DNA of 39,848 nt from Bacteroidales bacterium (GTDB taxonomy: Bacteria; Bacteroidota; Bacteroidia; Bacteroidales; P3), in assembly GCA_024400565.1 (NCBI GenBank), contig JAKSMQ010000014.1:1-39848 (forward strand), given 5' to 3'. The translations under genes and the position numbers were made by a program. Position 1 is the first letter of the stretch, and every line of letters begins with the position of its first letter. Positions 1-9,222 of this stretch are shown here, one piece after another. Below the pieces are notes generated by a model. It saw nothing but the letters and a program-made list of their open reading frames with translations. It ran no database searches and had not been told where the DNA came from.

Positions 1-77
1 AATCCTTTCCATGCACGACGACATCTACGCAAAATTATGATGAACCAAAAAAATTTTGTCATTACGCTCGACTTCTG

Positions 78-86
78 TATCTTTGC
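78..86 (+). promoter_or_regulatory. Bacteroidetes-type promoter -7 element
   Basis: TATCTTTGC matches the TAnnTTTG consensus. No convincing gene starts directly downstream, so its transcript would run into the 95-bp repeats. Confidence 0.5.
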
Positions 87-244
87 ATAAAAGTTGTGCA
101 TATCAATAGTTCTTTGCAATAAATTGATTTTCACTACAAAATACGAAGAATTATTAACATACACAACTTTTTTGAAAGAAATTATTAACAAATTAATTCA
201 TCCAACAGGTTATAATAGAACAAAATCGGGACTTTTTTTAATTC

Positions 245-456
245 GCAAAGTCTATGTATCTTTTGCTCCTGCGTCGCAGACGATACTGGACTGTGCTACA
301 AATTAAAAAAAACTAAAGTGAGACTTTATTTTTTTAATTCTCAAAGTCTTTGTATCTTTTGCTCCTGCGTCGCGGACGATACTGGACTGTGCTACAAATT
401 AAAAAACTAAAGTGGGACTTTATTTTTCTCAATTCGCAAAGTCTTTGTATCTTTGC
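245..456 (+). repeat. Tandem 95-bp repeat with promoter-like motifs (about 2.2 copies)
   Basis: Unit 1 spans 245-340 and unit 2 spans 341-435, about 95% alike. A partial third unit (436-456) holds only the start. Each unit begins with CAAAGTCT and a Bacteroidetes -7-like element. In units 1 and 2 this is TATCTTTTGC (257-266, 353-362), with one T more than the consensus; in the partial third unit it is the perfect TATCTTTGC (448-456). The units look like a duplicated promoter region in which only the gene-proximal copy keeps correct spacing. Confidence 0.85.
448..456 (+). promoter_or_regulatory. Promoter -7 element for the small ORF and the 791-aa protein gene
   Basis: Perfect TATCTTTGC in the third, partial copy of the 95-bp repeat. 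Transcription would begin near 463, about 25 nt before the small ORF at 488 and about 167 nt before the large gene at 630. Confidence 0.65.
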
Positions 457-487
457 AATCCTAAATGGTGGCCTTTCAACAAGGAGA

Positions 488-556
488 ATGGGGATGAGTA
501 TTGCAAGAAAAACAAGTTGTTGCAAAGGTTCTGTTTGCTTCTCTAAAGATGAATAA
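488..556 (+). CDS. Putative 22-residue Cys-containing leader peptide
   Basis: A short ORF encoding MGMSIARKTSCCKGSVCFSK plus two residues. It lies 25 nt downstream of the likely transcription start and directly behind AAGGAG (481-486), a strong Shine-Dalgarno for a phylum that seldom uses one. It has three Cys (a CC pair and one more) and four Lys/Arg. It could be a leader peptide, a small secreted or modified peptide, or a chance ORF. The next gene starts 73 nt downstream. No family is recognised. Confidence 0.35.
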   Translation: MGMSIARKTSCCKGSVCFSKDE

Positions 557-629
557 TTGATGTTTAGAGGAGATTCTGATGATTGATTAATCCTTTGGGG
601 AAATAATTTGCAAAAAATATTAATATAGT

Positions 630-3005
630 ATGAAAAATACAAAACTGATTATTTTTGCTCTTGTTGCTCTTTTTCTTTCTATAGAAAGTCTATGGGCTCA
701 GACGCTAAAACAGAAGAAAGGCGAAACGTCGTTCTATGTTGAATATGACGAAGAAGATGGAATTTTTTTGCCAGGTTATCATAATTGTACATGGAATGGA
801 TTAGAAGATGAGATGGGTAATAGTCTGTTGAATGGGAAATTTGAGATTCGTCACAGCTTTGGGCAATGGAATATAAATGGGTTGGTGTTGACTTGTAATT
901 TTAAGAATGGAAAACTCGATGGTCCGGCATCAATATCTTATGAATTGGAAGAAACAAATATAACAGAAAAGTTGTCTTTTAAGGACGGAAAACTCCACGG
1001 AGCATTCAGCATGGATCAAAGTTATGTGGATGGTGAAGATGAATATGGTATACTTTTATATAAGTATAAAAAGGTAAAAGGCCTGTATAACAATGGAATC
1101 ATGGCAGGCCAATATTCAAATAACCTACCACAAGGTACAATATCAGGAACTTTTGATGCAGAAGGCTATGCCAAGGGGGTATGGTTTTTCTTTGCCCAAA
1201 AGTATACCTATATTTTATGTGACATAAACGGAGAAAAAGCCTATCTGGTTACGCCTTTAGCATATGCCGAAGATGTAAAAAAGTTTGCTGTAGACAAAAC
1301 GCTGTCTTTTGAAATGCTCAAGAAGAAGGGGTATGTTTTGAAGAATAATATGAATGAATATTTTACCGAAATGCATTTGAAAAAATCAGATTTCTTCTTC
1401 CTCACTATGTTGGAGTTGTATCTGATGCAACCGGGTTTACAGCGATGCCGTTATGAGAAGCCTGTCTTTACCGATGTGTCAATCCATGCCGTTTACAGTA
1501 TTGCTAAACCCAATGGTGATGTGATGTCAGAAGCATTGCAGAAGGATATGATTTCAAAGAAGAATAGACCTGAATTCCATCCGTTGGAATGTGCCTACTA
1601 TTATAATAAAGTTGATGGATATACCCCTATTTTTTGTCCTGCAAATTATGTGAATTATCACGATAGTATAGATTGGGAAAGAAGCTATGAATCGAGTGAT
1701 AGAATAAAAAGAGACGAGTCGTCCTTGGTATGCATTAATGGAGAAATTATTGCTATAGAAGTTCCGGAAACGCATGAACTAATGGATATGGAAATGTCGG
1801 TTCAACGACTCTATACAAATCCCGGAATAATAGATGATTTTGTACAAGATGTAGCGGCAGAAATGGTTGAAAAGGGAAAATCCCCCAGGTATCCCCAGGT
1901 TCGGCAGGCTTATGCCAAACAATATTATGAGGCTAAGAACTGGAAGGTTGATAGCGTAAGCCGTCTTTCGGACAATTCGTATAAAGCCTGGTGTTCAACA
2001 TCAAAGACGGTTGAAGGCTATACCGCCAGCTATCGTAAATCTGCCACTTTTGCTTTTGGCTCGGATGTGAAAGTTACCGAGGGCGAAACAATATGGGTGG
2101 AAAAAGACCGCGACCGTGACAACCTTGTGAAAGAGTATATTAACGCAGGCAACTATAAGATGAATAAGAACGCTAAGGGTAAGCCCTATTTGGTTCTTAA
2201 AGGGATAGAAATTTCACTCTCGTCAGCCGAAGTGGCTCGATTGAATGCAAATTACGAAAAGAAATGTCACGAGGTGGCTATGAGTCAGATGAATGCAAGG
2301 TACTTCCTTTATACGATTGACAATGGAGAGTATTACTACGAAGTGAATAAAGAGAAGTTTGTGATTTCTGACGAAGACAAGGCAACTATAGATCAGGCAG
2401 CCCTGAAATATGGTCACGAAATTGTGCAACAACATCTCAAAAACAGAGTTTATGCTTTCTCTAACGACTCTCGAGGTTATTATATTATGGAGAAAGGAAC
2501 GCGCTATTATATCTCTACCAGCGATAAGCTGGAACTCGAAAAGGCTTATCAGGAGAGATGTCACGAGGTGGCAATGGAGATGTTTAACAGCTACAAGTAC
2601 AACTATCAGTTAGAAGACGGAAAGGCTTGCTATAAGGTAGGCTCAGATATCTTTTATCTTTCGAAAGAAGACAAGGAATTTATAGATAACAAATGTATTG
2701 AAATGGCCCAAGAGCCCTTGCTGAACCAGCTTAAGGTCTTCTCAAAGACCAAAGCCGACAAGTTGCCCGAACATCAGCAGGGCTACGGTAAGATGGATTC
2801 ATACGAGATTGTGAGCGCCGAATCCCAGATGGGTTCAGGCTCTGTTGTCGTAACCTTCCGATTTGTGAAGAAATTGAGCCGCAAAGAATTCGAGACTTAC
2901 GAGGATAAGGCTATGCTCGATTATCGGTACTCTCCCGAAGGGGGCAGCTTTACGCTCAATATGGATAAATCATTCAATTTCGTAAAATCCCGCAAGATTA
3001 ATTAG
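630..3005 (+). CDS. Exported hypothetical protein with MORN-like and ~50-aa tandem repeats
   Basis: A 791-residue protein with an N-terminal signal peptide (about residues 1-23, ending in SLWAQ), so it is probably periplasmic or surface-exposed. Residues ~50-190 contain several NGKLDGP/KDGKLHG-type stretches resembling MORN/YwqK-like beta-hairpin repeats. Residues ~490-700 hold three to four degenerate copies of a ~50-residue unit with a CHEVAM core followed by a Y-rich strand and a SDEDK/SKEDKE helix start. No catalytic motif was recognised. A 5' leader of about 167 nt contains a small ORF. It stands alone: the next gene, ffh, has its own promoter. Function unknown; a structural or surface role is only a guess. 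Confidence 0.85.
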   Translation: MKNTKLIIFALVALFLSIESLWAQTLKQKKGETSFYVEYDEEDGIFLPGYHNCTWNGLEDEMGNSLLNGKFEIRHSFGQWNINGLVLTCNFKNGKLDGPASISYELEETNITEKLSFKDGKLHGAFSMDQSYVDGEDEYGILLYKYKKVKGLYNNGIMAGQYSNNLPQGTISGTFDAEGYAKGVWFFFAQKYTYILCDINGEKAYLVTPLAYAEDVKKFAVDKTLSFEMLKKKGYVLKNNMNEYFTEMHLKKSDFFFLTMLELYLMQPGLQRCRYEKPVFTDVSIHAVYSIAKPNGDVMSEALQKDMISKKNRPEFHPLECAYYYNKVDGYTPIFCPANYVNYHDSIDWERSYESSDRIKRDESSLVCINGEIIAIEVPETHELMDMEMSVQRLYTNPGIIDDFVQDVAAEMVEKGKSPRYPQVRQAYAKQYYEAKNWKVDSVSRLSDNSYKAWCSTSKTVEGYTASYRKSATFAFGSDVKVTEGETIWVEKDRDRDNLVKEYINAGNYKMNKNAKGKPYLVLKGIEISLSSAEVARLNANYEKKCHEVAMSQMNARYFLYTIDNGEYYYEVNKEKFVISDEDKATIDQAALKYGHEIVQQHLKNRVYAFSNDSRGYYIMEKGTRYYISTSDKLELEKAYQERCHEVAMEMFNSYKYNYQLEDGKACYKVGSDIFYLSKEDKEFIDNKCIEMAQEPLLNQLKVFSKTKADKLPEHQQGYGKMDSYEIVSAESQMGSGSVVVTFRFVKKLSRKEFETYEDKAMLDYRYSPEGGSFTLNMDKSFNFVKSRKIN

Positions 3006-3310
3006 CGGATAGGACTTTTTGAGCAAGAGGCAGGGCTTCGACAGACAGGAGCTCTATCTTTAATATCAAGGAGATAGGTTGGGGTGGAATAGCCTGTTCC
3101 AATTAATATAGCAAAGCGATTCTTACAACCCGGAATCGACTATTGTCGCAGCCGTTTTGCCGTGTGCAGATGTGGTTTTTGAGAGGGGACGGGAATGACG
3201 AATATCTTATTTTTGCAAGGTATTTTGCTAAAAGATATTCTCATATAAATATTTTTTTGTATCTTTGCACCCTCACATTTTAATAATGCATTAAATAATA
3301 AAATCTATAT
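3006..3310. other. Intergenic region with the ffh promoter
   Basis: About 305 bp without a supported gene. The only clear element is the promoter TATCTTTGC near its end. No obvious poly-T terminator hairpin was found after the 791-aa gene. Confidence 0.6.
3260..3268 (+). promoter_or_regulatory. Promoter -7 element for ffh-folD
   Basis: TATCTTTGC (TAnnTTTG consensus), 42 nt upstream of the ffh start codon, in an AT-rich context typical of Bacteroidetes promoters. Confidence 0.75.
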
Positions 3311-4645
3311 ATGTTTGAAAATTTAAGTAGTAAGATTGAGAAAGCGCTACAGACTCTGCGCGGAAAAGGTACGATTACGGATATTAATGTGGCCGAAACC
3401 ATCAAAGAGGTCCGCAAAGCCCTCCTCGATGCCGACGTAAGTTATCCCATCGCCAAGGAGTTTACCGACAAGGTAAAGGCTAAGGCTCTCGGCTCGGATG
3501 TGCTTACCAGCGTTGAGCCTGGTCAGATGATGGTCAAGATCGTTAAAGACGAACTTACCGAGCTGATGGGTTCGGAGGCTGTCGATATCAACATCAAGGG
3601 CAATCCCGCCATCGTTCTTATTGCCGGTCTCCAGGGTTCGGGTAAGACCACCTTTAGCGCCAAGCTGGCTTTCCATCTCAAGAACAAACGCAACAAGAGC
3701 GTGATGCTGGTTGCCGGAGACGTCTATCGTCCCGCAGCTATCAACCAGTTGCAGGTACTCGGCCAGGAGATTGGCGTGCAGGTCTACACCCAGGAAGGCG
3801 AAAAGAATCCCGTCAAGATAGCCCAGGATGCCATAGCCCAGGCCAAGCAGAAGAGCATCGATGTGGTTATTGTCGATACTGCCGGACGTCTGGCTGTCGA
3901 CGAGGAGATGATGAACGAGATTGCCTCGCTCAAGCAGACCCTCAACCCCCAGGAGACTCTCTTTGTTGTAGACTCGATGACAGGTCAGGATGCCGTCAAT
4001 ACCGCCAAGGCCTTCAACGAGCGTATCGACTACGACGGAGTTGTGCTTACCAAACTCGACGGCGACGCACGTGGTGGTGCCGCTCTCACTATCCGCTATT
4101 CGGTACAGAAACCCATCAAGTTTATCGGTATCGGCGAAAAGATGGATGCTCTCGATATCTTCCATCCCGACCGTATGGCCAACCGTATCCTCGGCATGGG
4201 CGACGTGGTTTCTCTCGTAGAACGCGCCCAGGCTCAGTATGACGAAGAGGAGGCCCGCAAGATTCAGAAACGCATCGTCAAGAACGAATACAACTTCGAA
4301 GATTTCCTCAGCCAGATCGGTCAGATCAAGAAGATGGGTAATATGAAAGACCTCATCGGCATGATTCCCGGTCTCAACAAGGTGGCCAAGGATGTGGAGA
4401 TTGACGACAACGCTTTTGCTCCCATCGAGGCTATTATCGGTTCGATGACCCCCTACGAGCGCCGTAACCCCAGCTGCATCAACGGCAGCCGCAAACAGCG
4501 TATTGCTGCCGGCAGCGGTCGCAACATTCAGGAAGTGAACCGTCTGCTCAAGCAGTTTGAGGATACCCGCAAGATGATGAAGATGGCTTCGACCAAGATG
4601 GGTGGCAAAGGCAGACTGCCCATGATGCCCAAGCGTCGCAGATAA
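3311..4645 (+). CDS. ffh: Signal recognition particle GTPase Ffh
   Basis: A 444-residue SRP54 homologue that binds signal sequences and 4.5S RNA and, with FtsY, delivers nascent membrane proteins to the translocon. An N-terminal four-helix N domain (1-90) is followed by the G domain with P-loop GLQGSGKTT (106-114), DTAGR and TKLDGDARGGAAL. The C-terminal M domain (~300-444) is Met-rich and carries the RNA-binding INGSRKQRIAAGSG segment. It ends in a basic, Met-rich tail (MMPKRRR). The length is normal. The gene has its own promoter and is followed by folD after 65 bp, likely co-transcribed. An open frame of 440 residues on the opposite strand is a shadow. Confidence 0.97.
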   Translation: MFENLSSKIEKALQTLRGKGTITDINVAETIKEVRKALLDADVSYPIAKEFTDKVKAKALGSDVLTSVEPGQMMVKIVKDELTELMGSEAVDINIKGNPAIVLIAGLQGSGKTTFSAKLAFHLKNKRNKSVMLVAGDVYRPAAINQLQVLGQEIGVQVYTQEGEKNPVKIAQDAIAQAKQKSIDVVIVDTAGRLAVDEEMMNEIASLKQTLNPQETLFVVDSMTGQDAVNTAKAFNERIDYDGVVLTKLDGDARGGAALTIRYSVQKPIKFIGIGEKMDALDIFHPDRMANRILGMGDVVSLVERAQAQYDEEEARKIQKRIVKNEYNFEDFLSQIGQIKKMGNMKDLIGMIPGLNKVAKDVEIDDNAFAPIEAIIGSMTPYERRNPSCINGSRKQRIAAGSGRNIQEVNRLLKQFEDTRKMMKMASTKMGGKGRLPMMPKRRR

Positions 4646-4710
4646 AAGAAAATCTTCCACATTCGACAATCAACCCAATATATAACCCAATCATTTTTTT
4701 TGACAATACT

Positions 4711-5595
4711 ATGACTAAAATTCTCGACGGCAAGACTCTGGCCATTACCATGAAAGACGAAATGGCTAACGAAGTAAGACAATTTACGGCCAAAGGCATG
4801 CGTCCTCCTCATCTTGTTGCCGTACTCGTCGGCGACGATGGCGCAAGCCAGACCTATGTTGCCTCCAAAGAGAAGGCAAGCAAAGAGGTAGGATTTACCT
4901 CCTCGGTTTACCGTATGCCCGCAACCACTTCGGAAGAAGAACTCTATAAGACCATCCAGTTCCTCAACAATGATGACGAGGTAGACGGATATATTGTCCA
5001 GCTGCCTCTCCCCAAGCATATCAACGAAAACCGCATCATCAACGCCATCTCTCCCGAAAAGGATGTAGACTGTTTTACGGCTGTCAACCTGGGCCGTATG
5101 GTGCTCAACGAGGATGGTTTCCTCCCCGCTACTCCTATGGGCGTATGCACCCTCCTGGAACGTTACGGCATAGAGACTGACGGCAAGCATTGTGTTGTCC
5201 TTGGTCGCAGCAATATCGTGGGTACCCCTATGATGAACCTGATGAGCCGCAACAACAAGCATGCCAACTGCACGGTAACCATCTGCCATAGCCACACCAA
5301 GGATCTGGCCTCCTTTACCCGTCAGGCTGATATCCTCGTGGTTGCTATCGGAAAGCCCGAATTCGTTACCGCCGATATGGTTAAGGACGGCGTAGTACTG
5401 GTCGACGTAGGAATCCATCGTATTGCAGACGAAAGCAAGCCCAAGGGTTACTACATCTGTGGCGACGTGAAGCACGACGAGGTTGACGAGAAATGCAGCT
5501 GGGTGACTCCCGTTCCCGGCGGCACAGGTCCTCTCACCATCGTAACCCTCCTAGAGAACACCTTGAAAGCATATAAGAAGCACTTCAACCTCTAA
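4711..5595 (+). CDS. folD: Bifunctional methylenetetrahydrofolate dehydrogenase/cyclohydrolase FolD
   Basis: A 294-residue enzyme that interconverts 5,10-methylene-THF, 5,10-methenyl-THF and 10-formyl-THF in the cytosol, supplying one-carbon units for purines and formyl-Met. Visible motifs are YVASKEKA (49-56, containing the catalytic Lys), VQLPLPKHI, PATPMGV and the NADP-site signature VLGRSNIVGTPM. Length and motif order match the family. It follows ffh by 65 bp with no terminator hairpin visible, so the two probably share a transcript. PurL, another purine-pathway enzyme, lies 3.6 kb downstream. Confidence 0.97.
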   Translation: MTKILDGKTLAITMKDEMANEVRQFTAKGMRPPHLVAVLVGDDGASQTYVASKEKASKEVGFTSSVYRMPATTSEEELYKTIQFLNNDDEVDGYIVQLPLPKHINENRIINAISPEKDVDCFTAVNLGRMVLNEDGFLPATPMGVCTLLERYGIETDGKHCVVLGRSNIVGTPMMNLMSRNNKHANCTVTICHSHTKDLASFTRQADILVVAIGKPEFVTADMVKDGVVLVDVGIHRIADESKPKGYYICGDVKHDEVDEKCSWVTPVPGGTGPLTIVTLLENTLKAYKKHFNL

Positions 5596-5635
5596 TAACG
5601 AGCACCTATTCTCCTCCAACAATCCCGATTTCTGA

Positions 5636-6358
5636 ATGAAAACCCTTATTGTAGTACCTTGCTATAACGAATCTAAGCGCCTGAAGCAGGAGGAATTCCT
5701 CGCCTTTGTGCAGGAGAATCCCGATGTTGAGTTCCTCTTTGCCAACGATGGAAGCCGCGATAATACTCTTGATGTGCTGCAAGTGTTGTGTGATCGCCAT
5801 CCAAGCCTTCATCTTTACGACATCCAGCCCAACGGAGGAAAAGCAGAAGCCGTCCGCAAAGGTATGCTCTATGGCGCTGAGCATCTGTCTCCGGACTACA
5901 TCGCATTCTGGGATGCAGACCTAGCTACTCCGCTCAACGAGATTCCCCACATGGTGGAATGGGCTGATAAGGGTTACGACGTTGTGATGGGATTGAGACT
6001 GATGCGCCTGGGAGCCAAAGTGCGCCGCAAGACCACCCGACACTATCTGGGCCGTTGTTTTGCTACCTGCGCATCCATAATGCTGAAACTCCCCGTCTAC
6101 GATACCCAATGCGGAGCCAAGTTGTTCCGCACACAAGTGGTAAGGGATATCTTCCCCGAGGCTTTTATCACACGCTGGCTTTTCGATGTTGAGATATTGG
6201 CCCGATACAAGAAACGTTACGGTATCAGCTCGGCGTGCGAAAAAATCTACGAGTTCCCCTTGTTCCAATGGATTGATGTTGACGGCTCTCAGCTCAAGAG
6301 TCGAGACTTTCTCAAGGCTCCAATGGAATTGCTAAAAATTAAACGACACTACAAGTAA
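5636..6358 (+). CDS. Family 2 glycosyltransferase, polyprenyl-phosphate sugar synthase-like
   Basis: A 240-residue GT-A enzyme resembling dolichyl-phosphate beta-glucosyl/mannosyltransferases. It would transfer a sugar from a nucleotide donor to polyprenyl phosphate at the cytoplasmic membrane. It begins with VVPCYNE, followed by NDGS (37-40) and the metal-binding DAD motif (93-95, in FWDADLATPL). Unlike DPMS enzymes with C-terminal membrane helices, this one ends shortly after the catalytic domain. Its stop overlaps the next start (TAATG), so it is translationally coupled to a GT39-like membrane protein that would use the lipid-linked sugar as donor. Sugar identity cannot be read from the sequence. 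Confidence 0.9.
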   Translation: MKTLIVVPCYNESKRLKQEEFLAFVQENPDVEFLFANDGSRDNTLDVLQVLCDRHPSLHLYDIQPNGGKAEAVRKGMLYGAEHLSPDYIAFWDADLATPLNEIPHMVEWADKGYDVVMGLRLMRLGAKVRRKTTRHYLGRCFATCASIMLKLPVYDTQCGAKLFRTQVVRDIFPEAFITRWLFDVEILARYKKRYGISSACEKIYEFPLFQWIDVDGSQLKSRDFLKAPMELLKIKRHYK

Positions 6359-8601
6359 TGAAAAAACTCTTTACCGAAAATAGAAATAATCTCTGGTTCT
6401 GGCTCTTTATCGGAGTGGCAGCTGTCCTTTTCTTTGTGATGCCCATCATGAGTAAGGATGCCGGCAACAGCGGCGACGAGGACGGATTCCAGATTCCTCA
6501 GGGCTACAACGTGCTCAACTACTACAAGACCGACCACGCCGACAGCACCTGTATGACCTTCGAGAACCTGAAATACTACGGCTGTTCGTTTGATGTAATT
6601 ACGGCTTGGATAAACGAAACCTTCCATGTGGAAAGTATCAGTACCACCCGTCACATCGCGAATGCTTTTCTGGGTTGGGTAGTAGTGTTGTTTGTCGGAC
6701 TCATCGCCTATCGTCTTGGCGGATGGCGTGCCGGCGTGATGGCTATGCTGCTTATGTTCCTCTCTCCGAGATTCCTGGGCCATTCGTTCAACAATCCTAA
6801 GGATATTCCCCTTGCAGCAGGTGTGATTATGAGCATCTATTATATTATGATGTTCTTCCGCCAGGCATCTGAGGCGGGCAGAAAGCTGCCCAAGTGGTCC
6901 ACTATGATAATGCTTGTGCTCTCGCTTGCATTAGCCATCAGTATCCGTATCGGAGGTTTGATTATTATCGGCTATTTCGGATTGTGGGGTCTGTTGTGGG
7001 CAATTTCACTTCGCCAGAAGAATGACAATCAGAAGAAGGCTGATTATGATTGGAACCGTTTCTTCCGTGCGTTGGGTCTGGCTATAGCAATCTGCATTAT
7101 AGGGTTCTTTGTCGGAATCCTTCTTTGGCCATACGCCATGCAGTCTCCTATCAAGAATAGTATTGACTCTTATCACGCAATGTCCAAATTTGCCATCGCC
7201 ATCCGTCAGATATATAATGGTCAGATGGTATGGAGCGATGCGCTTCCCTGGTATTATACTCCTAAGTTTATCTTTACTACTATTCCCGTTGCAGTCATCC
7301 TCGGTTGGCTCATTTATCCCGTTTTCGGCGCCTTTGGCCGTAAGGAGGGTAAGTTGCGCCAGATTGAGAACATAATGATCTATTTCTGCTTCATTTTCCC
7401 TGTCGCCTGGATTGTATATACCAAGGCCAATGTGTATGGTGGCTGGCGTCACAGTCTGTTTGCATATCCTCCTATGGTTGCGGCCGCAGGATTGGGATTT
7501 GATGCACTCCTCAAGAAACTTACCTTCAAGAAAGGCGAAGAAGAACAGCCTACGAAGCGTAGTCCCATTCTCAGTATCGTGGCTTACGTGGCTATTGCCC
7601 TTACCCTTGTTGGACCGGTCCGTCATCTTTGTGCCAACCATCCCTACGAGTACATCTATTTCAACGAGCTTGCCGGAGGTACCAAGAAGGCTTTTGGTCA
7701 GTATGAGATGGATTACTACTATCATTCGATGCGAGAAGCAACCGAATGGGTTATCAAGAATGGAAAGCCTTCCGACCTGCAGACAGGCGACAAGATCTTG
7801 GTAGGTACCTGGCACACCAATTCGACCAAGTATTTCCTGCGCAACGATACTACTCAATTCAAGCATACCTTTATCCGTTGGTATCAGCGTGGAGACAAGG
7901 ACTGGGATTATGCTGTATTCCCTCTCACAGGTATAGATCCCGATTACCTTCGTTCCAGCAAAGTATTTCCTCCCAAGGATATGGTCCATCAGATAACTGT
8001 CGATGGAGTACCCGTAGCTATTGTGTTGCAACGTCACGACAAGAACGATTACTATGGTACCAAGTATAAAGAGGAGAAGAAATACGATAGCGCCATGATG
8101 TGCTACCGCAAGGCTCTTGCGTACAACCCCTATAACGAGGCAGTCCTCCTCGATATGGCGGAGATTTATCTGGGTTCACAGATGGCCGACAGTTGTATCC
8201 TTATGTGTCAGCGTTTCTTCGAGTTTGAACCCAACAACGATAACGCCAACTTCTATTATGCAAATGCCCTCCTTCAGAAGAAAGATGTCAACAAATGCAT
8301 AGAGGTCTGCAACAATATCAAGAAGCATAACTTCAAATACACTAATGCTTATCAGTTGCTTATGCAGATTTATCTGCAGCAGAACAACCTGGTGGCAGCA
8401 GAACAGGAAATACTACAGCTCATCGATATCGACCAGTTGGATAACCAGATGGTACAGGTCTATGTCTCCATTCAGAAGGCTAAAGGTCTTGATGAGCGTA
8501 CATCATATAAGGGTCTATACAGCACCATAGCTCGTAGTCTTGAGCGTCGAGGCAAAAAGCAGGAGGCTGAGACCTATTTGAACTATGCTAAGAATATGTA
8601 A
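6358..8601 (+). CDS. GT39-like membrane glycosyltransferase with C-terminal TPR domain
   Basis: A 747-residue protein. The N-terminal ~450 residues are strongly hydrophobic with about ten membrane segments, and the first periplasmic loop carries acidic residues (GDEDGF) as in GT-C/PMT-ArnT enzymes. NNPKDIPLA and GGWRHSLFAYPPM match GT39-type loops. Residues ~563-747 form tetratricopeptide-like helical repeats, starting with KKYDSAMMCYRKAL. Family knowledge suggests sugar transfer from a polyprenyl-phosphate donor to a periplasmic protein or lipid acceptor, with TPRs as the partner-binding part. It overlaps the upstream GT2 by 1 bp and lies 21 bp from the downstream acyltransferase, indicating one operon. 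Confidence 0.87.
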   Translation: MKKLFTENRNNLWFWLFIGVAAVLFFVMPIMSKDAGNSGDEDGFQIPQGYNVLNYYKTDHADSTCMTFENLKYYGCSFDVITAWINETFHVESISTTRHIANAFLGWVVVLFVGLIAYRLGGWRAGVMAMLLMFLSPRFLGHSFNNPKDIPLAAGVIMSIYYIMMFFRQASEAGRKLPKWSTMIMLVLSLALAISIRIGGLIIIGYFGLWGLLWAISLRQKNDNQKKADYDWNRFFRALGLAIAICIIGFFVGILLWPYAMQSPIKNSIDSYHAMSKFAIAIRQIYNGQMVWSDALPWYYTPKFIFTTIPVAVILGWLIYPVFGAFGRKEGKLRQIENIMIYFCFIFPVAWIVYTKANVYGGWRHSLFAYPPMVAAAGLGFDALLKKLTFKKGEEEQPTKRSPILSIVAYVAIALTLVGPVRHLCANHPYEYIYFNELAGGTKKAFGQYEMDYYYHSMREATEWVIKNGKPSDLQTGDKILVGTWHTNSTKYFLRNDTTQFKHTFIRWYQRGDKDWDYAVFPLTGIDPDYLRSSKVFPPKDMVHQITVDGVPVAIVLQRHDKNDYYGTKYKEEKKYDSAMMCYRKALAYNPYNEAVLLDMAEIYLGSQMADSCILMCQRFFEFEPNNDNANFYYANALLQKKDVNKCIEVCNNIKKHNFKYTNAYQLLMQIYLQQNNLVAAEQEILQLIDIDQLDNQMVQVYVSIQKAKGLDERTSYKGLYSTIARSLERRGKKQEAETYLNYAKNM

Positions 8602-8622
8602 TCAACCCTAACTCTCGCCCCT

Positions 8623-9192
8623 ATGAAGAAATTATGGATATGGATAGTTAAACTTTTTGGCTGGAAGTATGACTGCCCGGCTTCGGTGGAAGAACGCCCC
8701 GAGTTGAAACGTGCCGTCTATATAATGGCCCCACATACGTCTCTATACGATTTCTTCCTGGGAGCATCCTGTATATGGCACATGGGTGTGGAAGCCAGAT
8801 TCTTTATGAAGGATAGCTTTTTCAATTTCTTTACCACCCCCATTCTAAAGCGTTGTGGAGTAATCCCCGTTGACCGAGGAAATATCAAGAACAATCTTGT
8901 GGGTATGGCAGTTGATTTCTTTCGTAAAGAGAAGAACTTCGTGATGATTGTTACACCCGAAGGAACCCGTAAGTTTGTGAAACGATGGAAGAGAGGGTTC
9001 TATGAGATTGCAACCCAAGCCCAAGTGCCGGTCATACTTACTTATATCGATTTCAAGACTCGCCACATGGGCGTAGGACCTACATTCTATCCTACAGGCG
9101 ATTTTAGTGCAGATATCAAGGAGATAATGAAATTTTATCAAGACAAGAATGCCCGCCATCCAGAGATGTTTAACAAGCAGGCAAACTTATAA
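8623..9192 (+). CDS. PlsC-like 1-acyl-glycerol-3-phosphate acyltransferase family protein
   Basis: A 189-residue protein with the LPLAT catalytic HX4D motif (His38-Asp43, HTSLYD) and the EGTR motif (113-116), which binds the glycerol phosphate. These enzymes transfer acyl chains from acyl-ACP/CoA to lysophosphatidate or related lipids at the inner membrane face. It is short for PlsC (usually 220-250 residues) and belongs to the compact subgroup seen in Bacteroidetes, whose substrate is often not known. It follows the glycosyltransferase by 21 bp and precedes purL by 30 bp. The neighbourhood fits glycolipid synthesis, but the exact acceptor is open. Confidence 0.9.
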   Translation: MKKLWIWIVKLFGWKYDCPASVEERPELKRAVYIMAPHTSLYDFFLGASCIWHMGVEARFFMKDSFFNFFTTPILKRCGVIPVDRGNIKNNLVGMAVDFFRKEKNFVMIVTPEGTRKFVKRWKRGFYEIATQAQVPVILTYIDFKTRHMGVGPTFYPTGDFSADIKEIMKFYQDKNARHPEMFNKQANL

Positions 9193-9222
9193 TAATAGAA
9201 TAATAATATAATACTATATAAC

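Noticed and set aside
94-306. 70-residue open frame
   Set aside because: Its second half runs into the 95-bp tandem repeat, and the composition resembles AT-rich noncoding DNA.
3347-4669. 440-residue open frame on the minus strand
   Set aside because: It lies fully antisense to ffh, which has every SRP54 motif; the minus frame shows no family and is a codon-bias shadow.
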